In this document: positions 35,043-46,995 of the stretch, one piece after another
Position numbering within the stretch: the stretch's first letter is position 1
Layout: the number at the start of each line of letters is the position of its first letter
DNA from: Loripinus fragilis
Taxonomy: Eukaryota; Mollusca; Bivalvia; Lucinida; Lucinidae
Reading direction: 5' to 3'
Assembly (NCBI GenBank): GCA_964019695.1
Contig: OZ026518.1
Span: forward strand, 112,214,336 to 112,278,335
Length of the DNA: 64,000 nt
Position numbers and translations under genes: made by a program
The notes under the pieces: model-generated
Databases searched by the model: none
What the model was told of the DNA's origin: nothing
Seen by the model: the letters and a program-made list of their open reading frames with translations, nothing else

Positions 35043-36203
35043 ATGTATGGAATAGTCTCTCTTCTATTTGTTGTGACGTCAATACTTGGATTCTGCCTGG
35101 AGACTTTACCAACTCTACGTCCTGTCAACGTCACGCTTCATAATCAAACAAGCAGTTGTGACGGCAAGAACATTACCACCAACTATGCTCTACAGCCAAA
35201 CAGAGCGCTCAACATTCTAGATACGATATGCACTGTGTATTTTACTATTGAGCTCATCACACGATTTTCCTTCTCTCCAAACAAGTTCAAATTTGTTCGT
35301 TCTGCTATGAATATCATAGACCTTCTGGCCTTGGTGCCGCTTTATATGCAATTTGTGTTGAATTCTGACGCTTTCAGATTCTGTTATGCCAACGAAAGAC
35401 TTGTGTTTGAAATAATGTTCATCCTTCGTATTATTCGTATGTTTCGGATCTTCCATTTGGTGAAACACTACCAAGCTTTACAGATATTAGTATACGCACT
35501 GAAGGCTAGCCTACAGGAACTGCTTATGCTCGGTATATTCCTCTTAATAGGGATGCTTGTGTTTGCCACGATGATTTACTATGCAGAAAGAAAAGACGCT
35601 GTCAATCCGGGTGATAAATTTAGCACGATTCCTATTGGATTCTGGTGGGCTATTATTACTATGACGACAGTAGGCTATGGTGACGTATATCCTACGTCTC
35701 CTATTGGTTATGTCGTTGGAACTGCGTGTTCTGTCAGTGGTGTTCTTATGGTGGCTTTGACCATTCCAGTTATTTCTAACAATTTCACACTTTTCTACAC
35801 TCACGTTCGCTCAAGAGGAGGCAATGCATCGTCAAGTGATGAGTTAAATCACAGTAACGGTATACTGTATCAGTCCGAGGACGGGGCCAGGATTTACGAA
35901 AATGCGAGACGAACGAGCAATGGTTCCATTATAATGAATGATAGGAGTTTTACAATGGCTCGCAAACATTCAAATGACACGGTCATACTGGAATCCGTCA
36001 CGCACGGGAAATCACGCGGCTACAATGGAGACATTCGTCACGTTCGAATGAACAGCGCCCCTGCACAAAGAAGATCTGACGCGAATTCCTCGACTGGCGT
36101 CGTAATTCCTTCAGATGAGTCGGATTTTTACATCACTCGCACTGGTTCTGTTAAGGCTCACTCTGACGATGGAGTAAAGTACTCAGGTGAAACAATGCTT
36201 TAA
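35043..36203 (+). CDS. Shaw-like: Voltage-gated K+ channel (Shaw/Kv3-like), unit 2, last coding exon
   Basis: 386 residues from a phase-0 acceptor (TTACTATTTCAG, AG at 35041-35042) to TAA at 36201-36203. It continues the T1 exon at 24746-25014. S1-S6 align without gaps to unit 1. The S1-S2 loop keeps three sequons (NVT, NQT, NIT). The pore has the canonical T-T-V-G-Y-G-D (Thr codon 35667-35669). Like unit 1, S4 has His at the K5 site (codon 35454-35456), Lys replaces the last Arg, and S6 reads T-I-P where PVP/PIP is usual (residue 240). The cytoplasmic tail shares a block IYENAR-x-TSNGSII with unit 1 but is otherwise diverged. It ends T-M-L, a class I PDZ ligand. Function is inferred to be a plasma-membrane Kv alpha subunit. 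Whether it conducts alone or modifies other subunits cannot be told from sequence. Confidence 0.94.
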   Translation: MYGIVSLLFVVTSILGFCLETLPTLRPVNVTLHNQTSSCDGKNITTNYALQPNRALNILDTICTVYFTIELITRFSFSPNKFKFVRSAMNIIDLLALVPLYMQFVLNSDAFRFCYANERLVFEIMFILRIIRMFRIFHLVKHYQALQILVYALKASLQELLMLGIFLLIGMLVFATMIYYAERKDAVNPGDKFSTIPIGFWWAIITMTTVGYGDVYPTSPIGYVVGTACSVSGVLMVALTIPVISNNFTLFYTHVRSRGGNASSSDELNHSNGILYQSEDGARIYENARRTSNGSIIMNDRSFTMARKHSNDTVILESVTHGKSRGYNGDIRHVRMNSAPAQRRSDANSSTGVVIPSDESDFYITRTGSVKAHSDDGVKYSGETML

Positions 36204-36482
36204 TTATTTATTACCTTTCAAGATTATTACTATAAGTGGTAGTGGCACAACTTGTCATAAAATACTGATTTATCCATGACTTTCACGATTAAACAAAGTA
36301 CCAGTCACCGCGTGAGTCTTGGACAACTGTACTTTAAACACACGCAAGCAGGGAATTGACATTTGCACAGTGTCACTAGAGGCGCGACTGCTCGCCTATA
36401 AAAAAGTAACATAAAGCATGGAAGAAGTTAAAGTATCAGACAAAAAACGAGACAAATATCCTGACTAAAATCGCTTTTGTGA

Positions 36483-36488
36483 AATAAA
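36483..36488 (+). terminator. Candidate polyadenylation signal of channel unit 2
   Basis: AATAAA about 280 bp past the stop. Weak evidence in AT-rich DNA. Confidence 0.3.
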
Positions 36489-36973
36489 TAACTAATCTGT
36501 TACGTCTTAGCAAGTGGATTATCGACCGTACACCACCTGCATCTGTGTAGACCCTTGAATATCACAAAATATACTATATTCGCGTACCTACTATATCCTC
36601 AAACCGGTAAGTCGTATATGATCAACCATATACAGTCATAGTTATGGATAAGTCAGTATTTTTGACTGATGAACCGATGAACGCATTACGTCATGTTGAG
36701 GTCATGTATTCATCAAGTGCTTGTGCCGTTTATGTTTGCCTTCCATTTTTGTTATCCGTTTCAAATTTTACACCAAGTTTGTTAAGCTGAACATTTTATA
36801 CACCTTTTTCATTCTAGATTGTTTTCTATTTATGTACAGTAATTGATATGGTCAGTGCACGAAATTTTGGTGCTATCGCATATGCGCAAATGACTCTTAT
36901 ACGCGGCTATGCTGATGTATTCGGCCAAGCTAGAGGTCCAAATTTTGGTCACATCATTCATCTACATAATAAA

Positions 36974-37213
36974 TGAGCCGTGACATGAGATTTCCAACAA
37001 TGTGGTATGTGTGACCAGCAAATGCTCTGACCAGCCTGCGCATACGCGCAGTCTGATCAGAGCCTTTGCTTGTCGCTTGAATATTCTATGACTATTAAGC
37101 TACAGGCCGAACAGCATTTGGAGTTTCTAAGCTTAAAAGGAGGCTGCACAGTATCGCCCGTGTCTACACATGTCACAATACCACATTGTTGGAAGTCACA
37201 TGTCGCGGCTCAT
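36974..37213 (+). repeat. Inverted-repeat element family D, copy 4
   Basis: Ends TGAGCCGTGACATGAGATTT and CACATGTCGCGGCTCA. Internal CTGCGCATACGCGCAG hairpin. About 240 bp. Confidence 0.85.
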
Positions 37214-38380
37214 ATCATATGTATTGTGTATGCGAGCAGCGAAAGCCCTGGCGAGTATGTGCATATGCAGAGACACGCCTGAGTATTCGCTTCTCGCCAT
37301 GCGACAAGTATGTAAATCTCGTGCATTCGGTCATATGTACATGTATGCATGTTTATTTGCACTCTGTGATAATGAAAAGTATTGAAATAGTTGTTTGTTT
37401 AGAAAATCATGTGTGAGAGACGTTTTGTCGCTAAAATCAAATTTCTTATCCCGATATTTTATGGGTTGGAATATCTCGCCTTCAAGAGGTCACCGTTTGT
37501 AATTTATGAATATTAAAGTTCGACATGTCACGTCGAAATACTTGTTTGTTAATGGATATTTCAAACCAAACCCTATATTTATCAATTTATGTTTAGGAGC
37601 GACATTTGTAGTATCTTAGTTGACGGGGAGATAAATAGAACTGCAGTCGTCACTGGTGTTTGCAAGATTACAGAAACGGGGCTTTTGCATGAAATATATG
37701 TTACGACTGACTGCCTATACAAGCTCCTGTCATACTATATTGTTATAGAAGGCATCAGGTCTATGTAACTGAAATATGAAAATGACAGCAATTTTTTTTT
37801 CAAAAAAGAAAATGAAGTAAATTTCAAATTTTGATGAAAACTTTTCATTTAAAATTCGGGGTTTCTGTGTTTAAACAAGTATCTCTGCAAGAGATAAATT
37901 GAAAGTTAAATTTGATGTCAGTATATTCCTTTTGAAGTTTAGGCTACTAGAGCTACTATTCCTCTGTTAAGAAGTGTTGTTGATTACAAGCCAGACAAGA
38001 ATAATAGGGAGGAATCAGAAGCCCAGTCAAAGCAACACAGACAGGGCAAAAAGTGATCCACATAATATTTGCAATGTAAACATGTGGAGTGTTAAACCAT
38101 GTAATGAATTGCCTCAACCCGACGGTCCGTGGTTGAATATTTCGGGTAACCCAACATCCGCGTTCTCCTTGCCTCACTTGGAATCAGCAACCTACTTTTT
38201 ACATTGTTAACTTTAAAAACACTTAACAGTTTCCCAACCAAATAACTGTCCCATGTGCTTTTCTGAAACCACATCATTCTTTAATGTATTCTAATATACA
38301 CAGGCACACACCTAGCTGCATGATTTTAATCACTTGTATGCACATACCTCGGCCTTGATTGTCATATTGATACTGTACAT
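37214..38380. other. Gene-free stretch
   Basis: Several 60-80 codon frames occur on both strands around 38.0-38.2 kb, but none shows a recognisable domain or splice context. Confidence 0.4.
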
Positions 38381-38387
38381 TCGCGAT

Positions 38388-38433
38388 GGTTTTATTTTCA
38401 CGAAACTTCGCGAAGTTTCGTGAAAATAAAACC
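38388..38433. repeat. Perfect 46-bp palindrome
   Basis: Two 23-bp arms with no loop, centred on CTTCG|CGAAG and starting GGTTTTATTTTCACGAAA. The internal sequence resembles family M at 28.65 kb. Confidence 0.93.
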
Positions 38434-39154
38434 CTCACGAAATGGCAAACGTCAATGAGGTAGACATGAGGCTTTATCTACTCGAAAATGTGATATTCAT
38501 CTAGACCACAAGGCCGAGGTGAATACAACTTTTATTGTTATATTACTGAGAATCCTGTCTCCTGATTGGCCCAATTTGTCTTCATAAATCTCTCTATGTC
38601 TACTCTACCTGAAAACTGATCTAAACTGGTCTACAAGTTGATATAGGAAAACCCACAGTTCAAACTAGTTTCCAGAAGTTAATATTTGACACTTTTTTAA
38701 TATGACCTTCTAGAGAGCTAACAATATCATTATGAGTATGAAACTAGTATGAGCTGCATGAAATTGACATGGTTTGCTGTTTCACCTCCCAACAGGTAAA
38801 TGAAAGACTCTAATAAATTTTATCAGCAGTTTTATTTTGTTTGTTCATTTTACTTTGTTTGAATAAACAAAATGTAAAAATAAAGTTTTATGATTAATTT
38901 TGCGTTCAGCTTTCAGATATTATATAGATACCTTTCAAAATGCAAAATACTGCATTAAAATATTTTAATAACAGTTGCTAAAACTTGTGAGAAAGTCCTT
39001 AGGTTAAGCATGACTTCAACAACAAAAGTGAAAGTAGAAAATTTTCATTCATAGTTGGAAAATCATAAAACAAAACAGTTATTGACTTCAATTTCGGTAG
39101 ATCTCAATAAATATCACTTTTTCGGGTAGATAAATCCGCATGTCTACCTCATGG

Positions 39155-40122
39155 CGATACTATCAAGTACTACACCTGACCCAGGATACCACATGGGAAA
39201 GTAACAAAAACACAAGAAAACATCACATACAAGAGATCCAAGAGAAGGCCTTCAGGTTTATGGTGGGCCCGGGTCATTGTCTCATGATTTCAAAATATGG
39301 CCCATCACTTTCCAAGGCAGTGGGCCCAGTGGACCGATCCTTTTTTGTTGTGAAAAAATCTCACTTTAATAAAAATATTCATCTTACAGCGAGTCTACGA
39401 ACTCCACAAAACAGAAAGTTCATGTAGATAGTCAATACAGTAAAACATGTCTCCAGCAGCCACTCAAAAAGACAAAACAAAGATCTTAATAACAAATGGT
39501 AGCTTAATGAAGGTCAATAGTATTGCAGAATACTTTTGACCTGCATTAAGCGAAAATTGGTCTTTTTTTTTTGAGTGGCCGCTTAAGACAGGTTTTACTG
39601 TATAATCAGCAGTCAATGTACATATATGCATATTAGTGTCTGTGTCAGTGTGTAGGTAAAGTATACAACCCAAATGTCAACTGTGGTTAGTTTGATATGC
39701 TTGGGCCCATCGTTTCAGAAAATGACCCACCATTTTTTGCTCCATGGGTCACTTCGGCCCACCAATCTTGAAAACAATATGAAGCCCTGCAAGAGGTTAG
39801 CCCTTTCCCAGCAGGTGACCACAAGGCTGCAATGAACGGACAAGAAAGCATGACAAACACGAAACATAAATAACAACAATGATCCACGAAAGATGCATCC
39901 CCTTGGAAGGGTCAGTAAAAAATTTTGCTGGAGGGCTTAAATTGTTTACACTACCAACCTCATCCTTATTTCTGATATGGATCAAGACAAATAGATGTTT
40001 GGTTCGCATGAAAGAATCCTTTCTTATCGATGTATCTTCTCCTAGTAAATACAATAGAGAGAAACAAAAATAAGGACTCAACAGTATATACAATTGAATA
40101 CGGAGTTAGAGAAATACAACAA
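39155..40122 (+). repeat. Dispersed repeat family A, copy 6, split by an insertion
   Basis: The left part (39155-39250) and right part (39790-40122) together follow the family A order. The intervening 540 bp is foreign: its ends (AAGGCCTTCAGG and GAAGCCCTGC) are roughly inverted, and it itself contains MITE C1. Confidence 0.75.
39436..39602. mobile_element. MITE family C, copy 1 (Tc1/mariner-type ends)
   Basis: TA target duplication at both ends. The termini CAGTAAAACATGTCTCCAGC and the inverted partner of AAGACAGGTTTTACTG extend over about 35 bp (with CCACTCAAAAA inside). 167 bp and non-autonomous. The second copy is at 51965-52133. Confidence 0.88.
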
Positions 40123-40317
40123 GTTTTCTTTAGCTCTGACTATCTGTGAGTCGTGAGCCCTTTTCTCTGTTTCATCATAGTGCGTTAACTTGATTATATT
40201 GTTTCTCTATGATGATACGCTGCAATAGTTAGGACTCCTCCATGCGAGCTTAACATTTTTGTGCTTCAACAACAGCAGAATCTAGGGCAAAGATTTGGTA
40301 GCCCCCAGTGGCTTTGG

Positions 40318-40517
40318 CTGCTGTCCATTCTAAGGCAGTGGTTCTGTTGTTGTTGATTCGTTGTTGATTGTTACTCCCATTGTGAGATTCTGTAATTGCT
40401 GGTTGCTTTGCTTTGATTGTCTTCCTGGTGTATCATAATTGTTGTGTGGCTCTTCCTCACGATGCCATGGGTTTGTCTGCAGTTTGTGATTGTGGTATTT
40501 CCTGATCATACTCACTT
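40318..40517 (-). repeat. Dispersed repeat family B, copy 3
   Basis: On the - strand it starts AAGTGAGTATGATCAGGAAA directly after the Penelope reverse transcriptase relic and ends near ACCACTGCCTTAGAATGG. Confidence 0.75.
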
Positions 40518-40525
40518 CCTATTTT

Positions 40526-41480
40526 TCAGTATCAGAGGTATTTGCTTTATTAAGTTTAAGCTCTGCAGGGTATATTGTTCTTACCATATTGTCAAAATAA
40601 AAATTATTTATGTTTAAAATATCATCCAAATATCTGGGTGTAGTATTGAAAGCGTCAATAATATCAGCCCGCTTATCATCAGAGAGAGACATCATTAAGT
40701 CCCTTTCATAACAAAACAAGAATAAATCCGCAACTAGGGGAGCACAATTAGTACCCATTGGAATCCCTACAACTTGTCCATACAGCTTAGTGCCAAATCG
40801 TATAAAAATGTTGTCAAAGAAAAGGGTCATTGCATCACATACATTTAGACAAGACCATGCATTATATTATTTAGGCTTTTCTAATGTGAAAATGCATTTC
40901 TGTCATTACATGCAAGGTAAGGAGAGCCTTCTCTCTGGAAGGTTCTTTCAATAAGATCAATAAGTTTACCTTTAGTTAAATTATGAGGTAATGTAGTGCA
41001 AAAAGAAAGAGTAGAAAAATCATACGTAGATAAACTGGTTGCGTTGAAATCTCTAGCTTAAAGTTTATCTAATACTTCACGTGAATTGTAATAGACAAAA
41101 ATACATTCTTACCGGATCTTTTATATACCCTTTCGCAGTACTTAATCACATGCTTTTTGACAGCAGTAAGACATAAAGTTAACAAAAATAGAAAGTTCTG
41201 TTGTTGTACAAGAACTAGAATGAGGTTTTCTTTAGCTTTGACACCAAAATGCAGGGCTGTATGACAACCATGCCCAATGGCAAACGTCCTCTCACTCAAA
41301 GAAGCCTATAGTTTATAAGCTTGAACATTGTTTGCGGCTTTATCTGGTGGAACTAAAACATACTTTATATGAAAATCCTGGATACCTCATTTAAGATGAC
41401 GGGTGAAAGATGAGTATTACGAGGGTAAAACTAAATACGAGTTTCAATAATTTAAAGAATGTTAATCTTCATTCCTTCGA
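40526..41480 (-). pseudogene. Penelope-like element reverse transcriptase relic
   Basis: On the - strand a 103-codon open frame (end 40830) carries GIPMGTNCAPLVADLFLF and the RYLDDI catalytic motif typical of Penelope-like reverse transcriptases, then breaks off after LNKANTSDTE. Upstream, in broken frames, are SLSTYDFSTL, LIDLIERTFQREGSPYLACN (about 40910-41050) and VPPDKAANNVQ (about 41310-41360), which belong to the N-terminal side of the same enzyme. Several stops and frameshifts separate them, and the thumb and GIY-YIG endonuclease are absent. The relic ends where family B copy 3 begins. Confidence 0.85.
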
Positions 41481-41935
41481 GGCATCAGGCTCAATAATTG
41501 TATAACCTTTATGACCTTTCAACACTCACTTTGTAAATATATTTGTATTGTTGAATGTATGTTCAACCTAAGATCTTACTCACTTGAAATTGTTGTAAAA
41601 AATCATAAAACAGCAAATCATGTCAATTTCATGCAGCCCATGCTAATTTCATACTCATCATGTCATTTGTAGCTTTCTACAGGGTGATATAAGAAAAGTG
41701 TAAAAAGATATAAATCACAGGAAACAAGTTAAGTTGGTTTTAATCCTGTAGGCCAGTTGAGACCAGTTTTCAGGTAAACATAGAGATTTATGATGATCAT
41801 GATACAGGATTCTTTCCAGTCATACAACAATAGGTCATATCGCGTATGAGAGATTATATCCTCCCTCACAATAATAATTATTGTTAACCTGATGGAAGTA
41901 AATCCCTTCTTCCGCTGCTGTTGACAAATGAAATG

Positions 41936-41937
<2 letters not shown>

Positions 41938-41994
<57 letters not shown>
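41938..41994. repeat. (GT)28 dinucleotide microsatellite
   Basis: Perfect GT run of about 56 bp. Gives a Thr-His run in the reverse frame. Confidence 0.97.
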
Positions 41995-41997
<3 letters not shown>

Positions 41998-42527
41998 AGA
42001 AAAGCACGATGACCATCTGAATTTTAGGCTACATAATATTGCTACATCAGTACGTGTCACACGTGCTGATATTGAGCAATATTATATCATGTAAGGCGAA
42101 TGGTTGATGTGTTGGGAAGGGAATAACAACAACTGAATACATTCGATAAATGGCCATTGTGTTTTCTTGGTAACTTCCCCAATGGAAATCTAGAAAGGTA
42201 TAGCTAGTAGCTAGTTATAAATAATCAAGCCAGCCCTTATGAACAACATACTTATAACATGGTGTATGGCAGTCTCTGAACGCACATGCATCGCTATCCA
42301 GTGGGTTCATGTGCCTTCCTTTTTGTCTGAAATTTCGTCTACTAGCATAGTTTATGTCTGCTGATGCGCATGCTCTTCTGAAGTGTCAATAATGATCTAT
42401 GTGATATGTATGTTTCTCATATGTGTTGGCTCCGTAGTTATGAGGCGAGGCGTGAAATGGAAAAAAGCTCACTTATTGCAATACAGACGTGTTACTTAGA
42501 TGTGTGAATGAGCAAAGCTTCGACTCT

Positions 42528-43074
42528 ACACTGTTAAAAAGAATAGTGCAAGTTAACACCAAAAGGGGTGGTAGCTGAGCTGTCAACCCTTTTGGTGTAG
42601 ACTTGCACTTACATCCCTACTGAAACAACCTGAAGCCCCCAAAAAGCAAATGATTGATCTAAATGTAAAAATTTCTATGTGTTTTTGTTATATCTATTCT
42701 CCAGTTCCATACAATCAAACAGGACATGGCAGTTTGAATGTTACACAAATGTCAGTGTCAGTTCAGCCGACACCAAGTTTGGTGTTAAGTTACATGGGCG
42801 GATCCAGAGGGGGGGGGGGGGTAGGTTGTCCGGATCCCCTGAAAAATTATAAAGCTATCAAGCCTTCCAGAATTCAATGTTGGTCATCGTCACGCCAGCA
42901 AAACGCCATTTCAATGGCGTTTTGCTGGCGGGCCGATGATGGCCTGTTTATAGTGATATATTGATCCTTCCTCCCCTCATAAAACCATAAAAGGAAAAAA
43001 AGCTCCCATAGTTGGACCCCCTCTGACAAAACTTTCTGGATCCGCGCATGAGTTACCCTTATTTTTTACAGTGT
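42528..43074. mobile_element. Inverted-repeat element family O, split by J3
   Basis: The left end ACACTGTTAAAAAGAATAGT and the inverted right end (TTATTTTTTACAGTGT) match imperfectly, with AAGTTAACACC / GGTGTTAAGTTA inside. The element is interrupted at 42792 by J3. Without the insertion it is about 285 bp. Its central hairpin repeats that at 27.05 kb. Confidence 0.75.
42793..43050. mobile_element. Inverted-repeat element family J, copy 3, nested in family O
   Basis: Starts CATGGGCGGATCCAGAGG and ends CTTTCTGGATCCGCGCATG. 5-bp target duplication AGTTA (42788-42792 and 43051-43055). It contains a second hairpin, CGCCAGCAAAACGCCATT / AATGGCGTTTTGCTGGCG. Confidence 0.87.
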
Positions 43075-43382
43075 GTGGATAAGCCAAGCCTTTCATTTCT
43101 ATATCTTCACTGGATTAGCAATAAGTGACCTTTTGACAGTTCATGACTTATTAGTTCGTTACTTCAAAGAGGATAATCGTATTATACCAATGCAATGCTT
43201 TTAAGTCTTTCACTCACTTGCTGTATGTTTATAATAATTTTTACCTCATTTTACATTTCCTTATTTAATATGTGTTCTTTCTCCGTATGGATGCGATTTT
43301 TGCAGTTGTACGCTTACTAATAAAGCATGTTAAAATGTCTTCGCGTAAGCACATATATGCATTAAAGGAGCTATAAATAACA

Positions 43383-43557
43383 TTACTATTTATAGAAATG
43401 CTATTTATAATTACACTCTATACGGATTTATTAGAGCGTCTGATTAAAGCCCTTAGTGTACTATTTTGCCACTAGCACTGGCCATTAAGGGCTTTATATA
43501 GACGCAATAATCAATCCATATATAGTGTAATTATAAATAACATTTCTATAAATAGTA
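43383..43557. repeat. Fold-back element
   Basis: ACTATTTATAGAAATGCTAT near the left and ATAACATTTCTATAAATAGT at the right are inverted copies. Pairing continues inward through TTATAATTACACT and AAAGCCCTTA. About 175 bp. Confidence 0.88.
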
Positions 43558-43626
43558 GTTTTTAACTAGCGATGAAATGTAATTCCACAATATCAGGAAT
43601 TTCATAGATTTTATAATTGGGAATCG

Positions 43627-43850
43627 TCGCGACAAAACCTGTCTTTGGATTTCCAAAAAAGTGAGACTCAAACCAGTGTCTCCTCAGCTTCAGAGACTAG
43701 CTAGAATTTTTAAAATATGCTTGTAGCAAATTTAGCTATGATACTTTCAATAAGCAAATAATAAAGGCGCTGATCAGACTGCGAGGATGCACAGGCTGGT
43801 CTGTGCCTTTGTTGTTCGCAAACACCAAAGTCCGGTTTTCTCGCTTCAAG
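43627..43850. repeat. Inverted-repeat element family G, copy 3
   Basis: Ends GCGACAAAACCTGTCTTTGG and AAAGTCCGGTTTTCTCGC, with a central AAAGGCGCTGATCAGACTGC hairpin. Confidence 0.75.
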
Positions 43851-44624
43851 ACAAATATGTTAATGCATTTTTCATGTTAATAAAAAACATTTGAAAGTAA
43901 AATGCATAAGGCAATATAGTTTTTTTATTATAGCTCTTTTCACCCATGCATTTAGTTATAACTATAGATCTAGAGCTTTAAAAATTTAGCAAGCTTTTCT
44001 GAACACTTTTCGGGCAAATTTGCCATTGACGTCAATAGAAAAAGTAACATTTTTAAGGTGGTTTTTTTTTATAAAAGTTTAAACTATTGTACAATCGCTG
44101 AGTTAAAATTAATCTGAGTTGCACACTGTGTGCACCTATTATTCAACTTTACAACAAGTGCAACAGATATTGATGTCACACAATATGCATTTTTGTAAAC
44201 ATGAAACTGCATTAGAGTCTATGGGTAATAAATTTTGTGGAATTATTTTTGGTCCTTTCCTTGCATGGGATTGATATGCCCATTATTGATATGATACAAG
44301 AATTAAACCTGAGACGATTATTTAATACTAGGCCAATGTCGGATCGAATCGATGTCGACCCGAACTTGGTACTATGTTAAATAAATGCTGAGAACAGTTT
44401 CTGGCGTGATTGTTTTAATAGCACACGATAGACACAAAATGCATACAAAATACACCTGTCTTGTATGTGTTAAACCAAATGAGCCAGCCCATGTGACTAG
44501 TTGGTACTTATCACAATATGGGAACCAGCGAAGGCTTAGAAGAGGCATCGCCTTACACTGTGACATACATTATGTATAGAAGCAGATAAGTCCAGCCGAT
44601 CACTTAGACCTTTGGCTTAAGTTC

Positions 44625-44825
44625 ACTCTGCATGCTGGTTAATTTTGCATGATTTTTGTCTTCTGCTGATTCTTTTCAAAAAAATTGTTAGCAAACCAAA
44701 TAACAGGAATACCATCACATCGTCAAACAATTTGTATCTAAATCAGGCCCGATGTTTTTTTGGGCATGATCTGGGTCCAAATTGGTTGCAAGGCGTATCA
44801 GCAGGTGATACAAGCACATTATTGG
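44625..44825 (+). repeat. Hairpin repeat family E, copy 3
   Basis: GCATGCTGGTTAATTTTGCA start and GATCTGGGTCCAAATTGGTT core. Confidence 0.75.
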
Positions 44826-44879
44826 TGCAAACTAACATTTACTTTCCATCTTAAAAATATTCAGGCCAACATCACACCG

Positions 44880-45060
44880 GATAGGCTGCAATCGAAAACG
44901 CTCTTAACAATCGACGATCGCGGATAAAAAATCGCTAGAAACAGCGTTTTCGATTGCCATTTGTCGCCAGTCGGGCGACAAATGTCAATCCAAAACTCTG
45001 TTTCTTATTATTTTTGATCTACGTTGGTCGATAGTATTAACGTTTTCGATTGCCACCTAG
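44880..45060. repeat. Inverted-repeat region
   Basis: GCAATCGAAAACGCT at 44889 faces AACGTTTTCGATTGCCA near 45038, and a third inverted copy lies near 44943. TTTGTCGCC/GGCGACAAA pairs in the centre. A likely MITE of undefined ends. Confidence 0.55.
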
Positions 45061-45601
45061 CCAGTGGGAACATTTATCCAGTGCTAAATGAATATTTTTT
45101 TCTGTCTCTTACTGTTGGGCCTAAATTACTTTTAGCTGACTATAGATTTTAATACGAAAAATATAATTTCAAGTGAGCTGCACAGAGCCTGGCAATTCAA
45201 TATCAATACTTTACTAAGGTAGGACTTAACTTTAAGGAGGCATTGTAATTTTGGGCCCGAACAGAACACAGTTGAAAAGTGGCGGTTTAGCTGACACCAA
45301 GATATTTTAAAAGTTAAGTAACAACTGAACGTCCATGTAATGAGAACCAGTATTAGACGGGCTGACCCAAGTTATAACTCAAGTGTGATTTCCCTTCTTT
45401 TCTATTTTGTGTCTTACACATTAATTACCGTAATAATGCTAAATAATGATATATATTGAAAGAGCACTGTATAATTCCATATGTTCAAGATCAAAAGGGC
45501 ACTTATTATATATCAAATGTCAATAGGATGCCACAACTGACAACCCAACCCCATTTCCAGACATGATTGAGACCCCTTTCTATACAAAAGTTCGATTTAT
45601 A

Positions 45602-45959
45602 TCAACTGACAGTAATATGCACGGCCCACGTTGAATGTTTGCTTATTAGAATGAAACTCTGTGTATTTAAATTGAAAACAATGTTTGGGTAGCCGAACTG
45701 AGTATTTCAACATAGCTGTTCTGAAATACATTTTTCACATTATGGAGACACAGGTATGCAAAACTTGGATTAGGTTTTGCCTAGAAAATATTTTGTGGCA
45801 AAGTTAAGCCTAGTCACCGTTTTGCATGCATGTGTAATGACCGTTATTGTTCTTTCGTGCGGAACCTATTTCAGAACAGCTATGTTGAACACTCAGTTTT
45901 CAAATTAAATACCTAGTAGCAAACATTCAACATGGGTCGTTCATATTACTGTCAGTTGA
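45602..45959. mobile_element. MITE with about 40-bp terminal inverted repeats
   Basis: Left TCAACTGACAGTAATATGCA and right (inverted) ATATTACTGTCAGTTGA match over about 40 bp, including CACGTTGAATGTTTGC-type inner parts. A second inner pair, ACATAGCTGTTCTGAAATA / ATTTCAGAACAGCTATGT, follows. 358 bp, non-coding. Confidence 0.87.
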
Positions 45960-46374
45960 TTTCATATTTTAACCACTTACCCCTATGAAATATGAGCCAT
46001 CCTAGAAAAACAGAAACTTCCCAATTTTCCTGGCATCATCTATATCAACCATTACATTCATAGCAATTAACCAAAGTCTAAATGCAGTCTTCACATCATG
46101 CATTTGGTTAAAAAATAAATAAATGGCGCAGTTAGTAAAAAAAAACATATTGCCGCCAATGACTTGTTTTTCGGTCAGTCGATTTTGTTTGATTGTCAAA
46201 AAAGCTTAAAAAATAGAAGATATGCATATAAGAACCAATATTTAATGTCATTACGGTAAAAGTTTGCCTTTGAATTTGCATTTAATAAAACAATGAACAA
46301 CTTGTATTTGTTTATTATTCTTTATTTTTCTTTTATTAGATTTAAATTTATCTTTGCACATGTACACTAGAGCC

Positions 46375-46460
46375 ATGTCAGGGGAAACCCTGTCTTCGGA
46401 GTTTGCAGCTAAGAAGGCCTAAACCAGAATTCTTAGCTGTATCTACTAGCTAGAATTGTT
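46375..46460. repeat. Family G fragment
   Basis: AAACCCTGTCTTCGGAGTTT and TACTAGCTAGAA resemble one end and an inner block of family G. Confidence 0.45.
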
Positions 46461-46494
46461 TTTAATGGATACATATATTCCAGAAAACCACACA

Positions 46495-46565
46495 ACCTTA
46501 AAACGTCGTATCGATGTCGTGGCGTCGCATCGACGTAGATACGATATTGTTACGACGTAATACGT
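46495..46565. repeat. CG-rich self-complementary stretch, family K
   Basis: Overlapping AACGTCGTATCGATGTCG and CGTCGCATCGACGTAG/ATACGA motifs. Similar stretches at 10.17, 20.79 and 47.79 kb. They look like termini or cores of a DNA element. Confidence 0.6.
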
Positions 46566-46659
46566 TTGGTAGGATACATTTAGCATAAAAAGCATTGTAC
46601 TAAGCAGAGCGCATTTTGATGTTTGCATTTGATATAAACAGAGTTTCTCCTGATGTGGA

Positions 46660-46995
46660 CAACTTAAACCCTTTGTATTTTAATGGATGTTTCCATACAT
46701 ATTGATGCAATGAGCATGGGAATTGCCCATTTTGCATTTAGGGGTCACAGGCAGAATTTTCTAAATTATGGTGTATTTTGACTTTAGGGTTGTTTTAACC
46801 TTAGCAAACAGTGCAGACCCTGAGTCTTCACTGTTTGCCAAAGTACTCGTTTATGGGGTGTCCAGTATACAAAAGGCAAATGCATTTGGTGTTGTTTTGT
46901 GTCTTATCAAGCTCGTCCAGATACACGTTAGCAAACATATACCCTATTTGATGTGGAACAGCGATTCCCAGGCACTGATAGGGGAACTATAGGTA
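46660..46995 (+). repeat. Hairpin repeat family F, long copy
   Basis: Starts AAACCCTTTGTATTTTAATG, contains AGCAAACAGTGCAGACCCTG and CTTCACTGTTTGCC as a hairpin, and resembles 49840-50070 and 52380-52640. Confidence 0.6.

Noticed and set aside
35217..35804. Two 85-86 codon - strand frames inside channel unit 2
   Set aside because: They are antisense shadows of the S1-S6 coding exon and resemble nothing.
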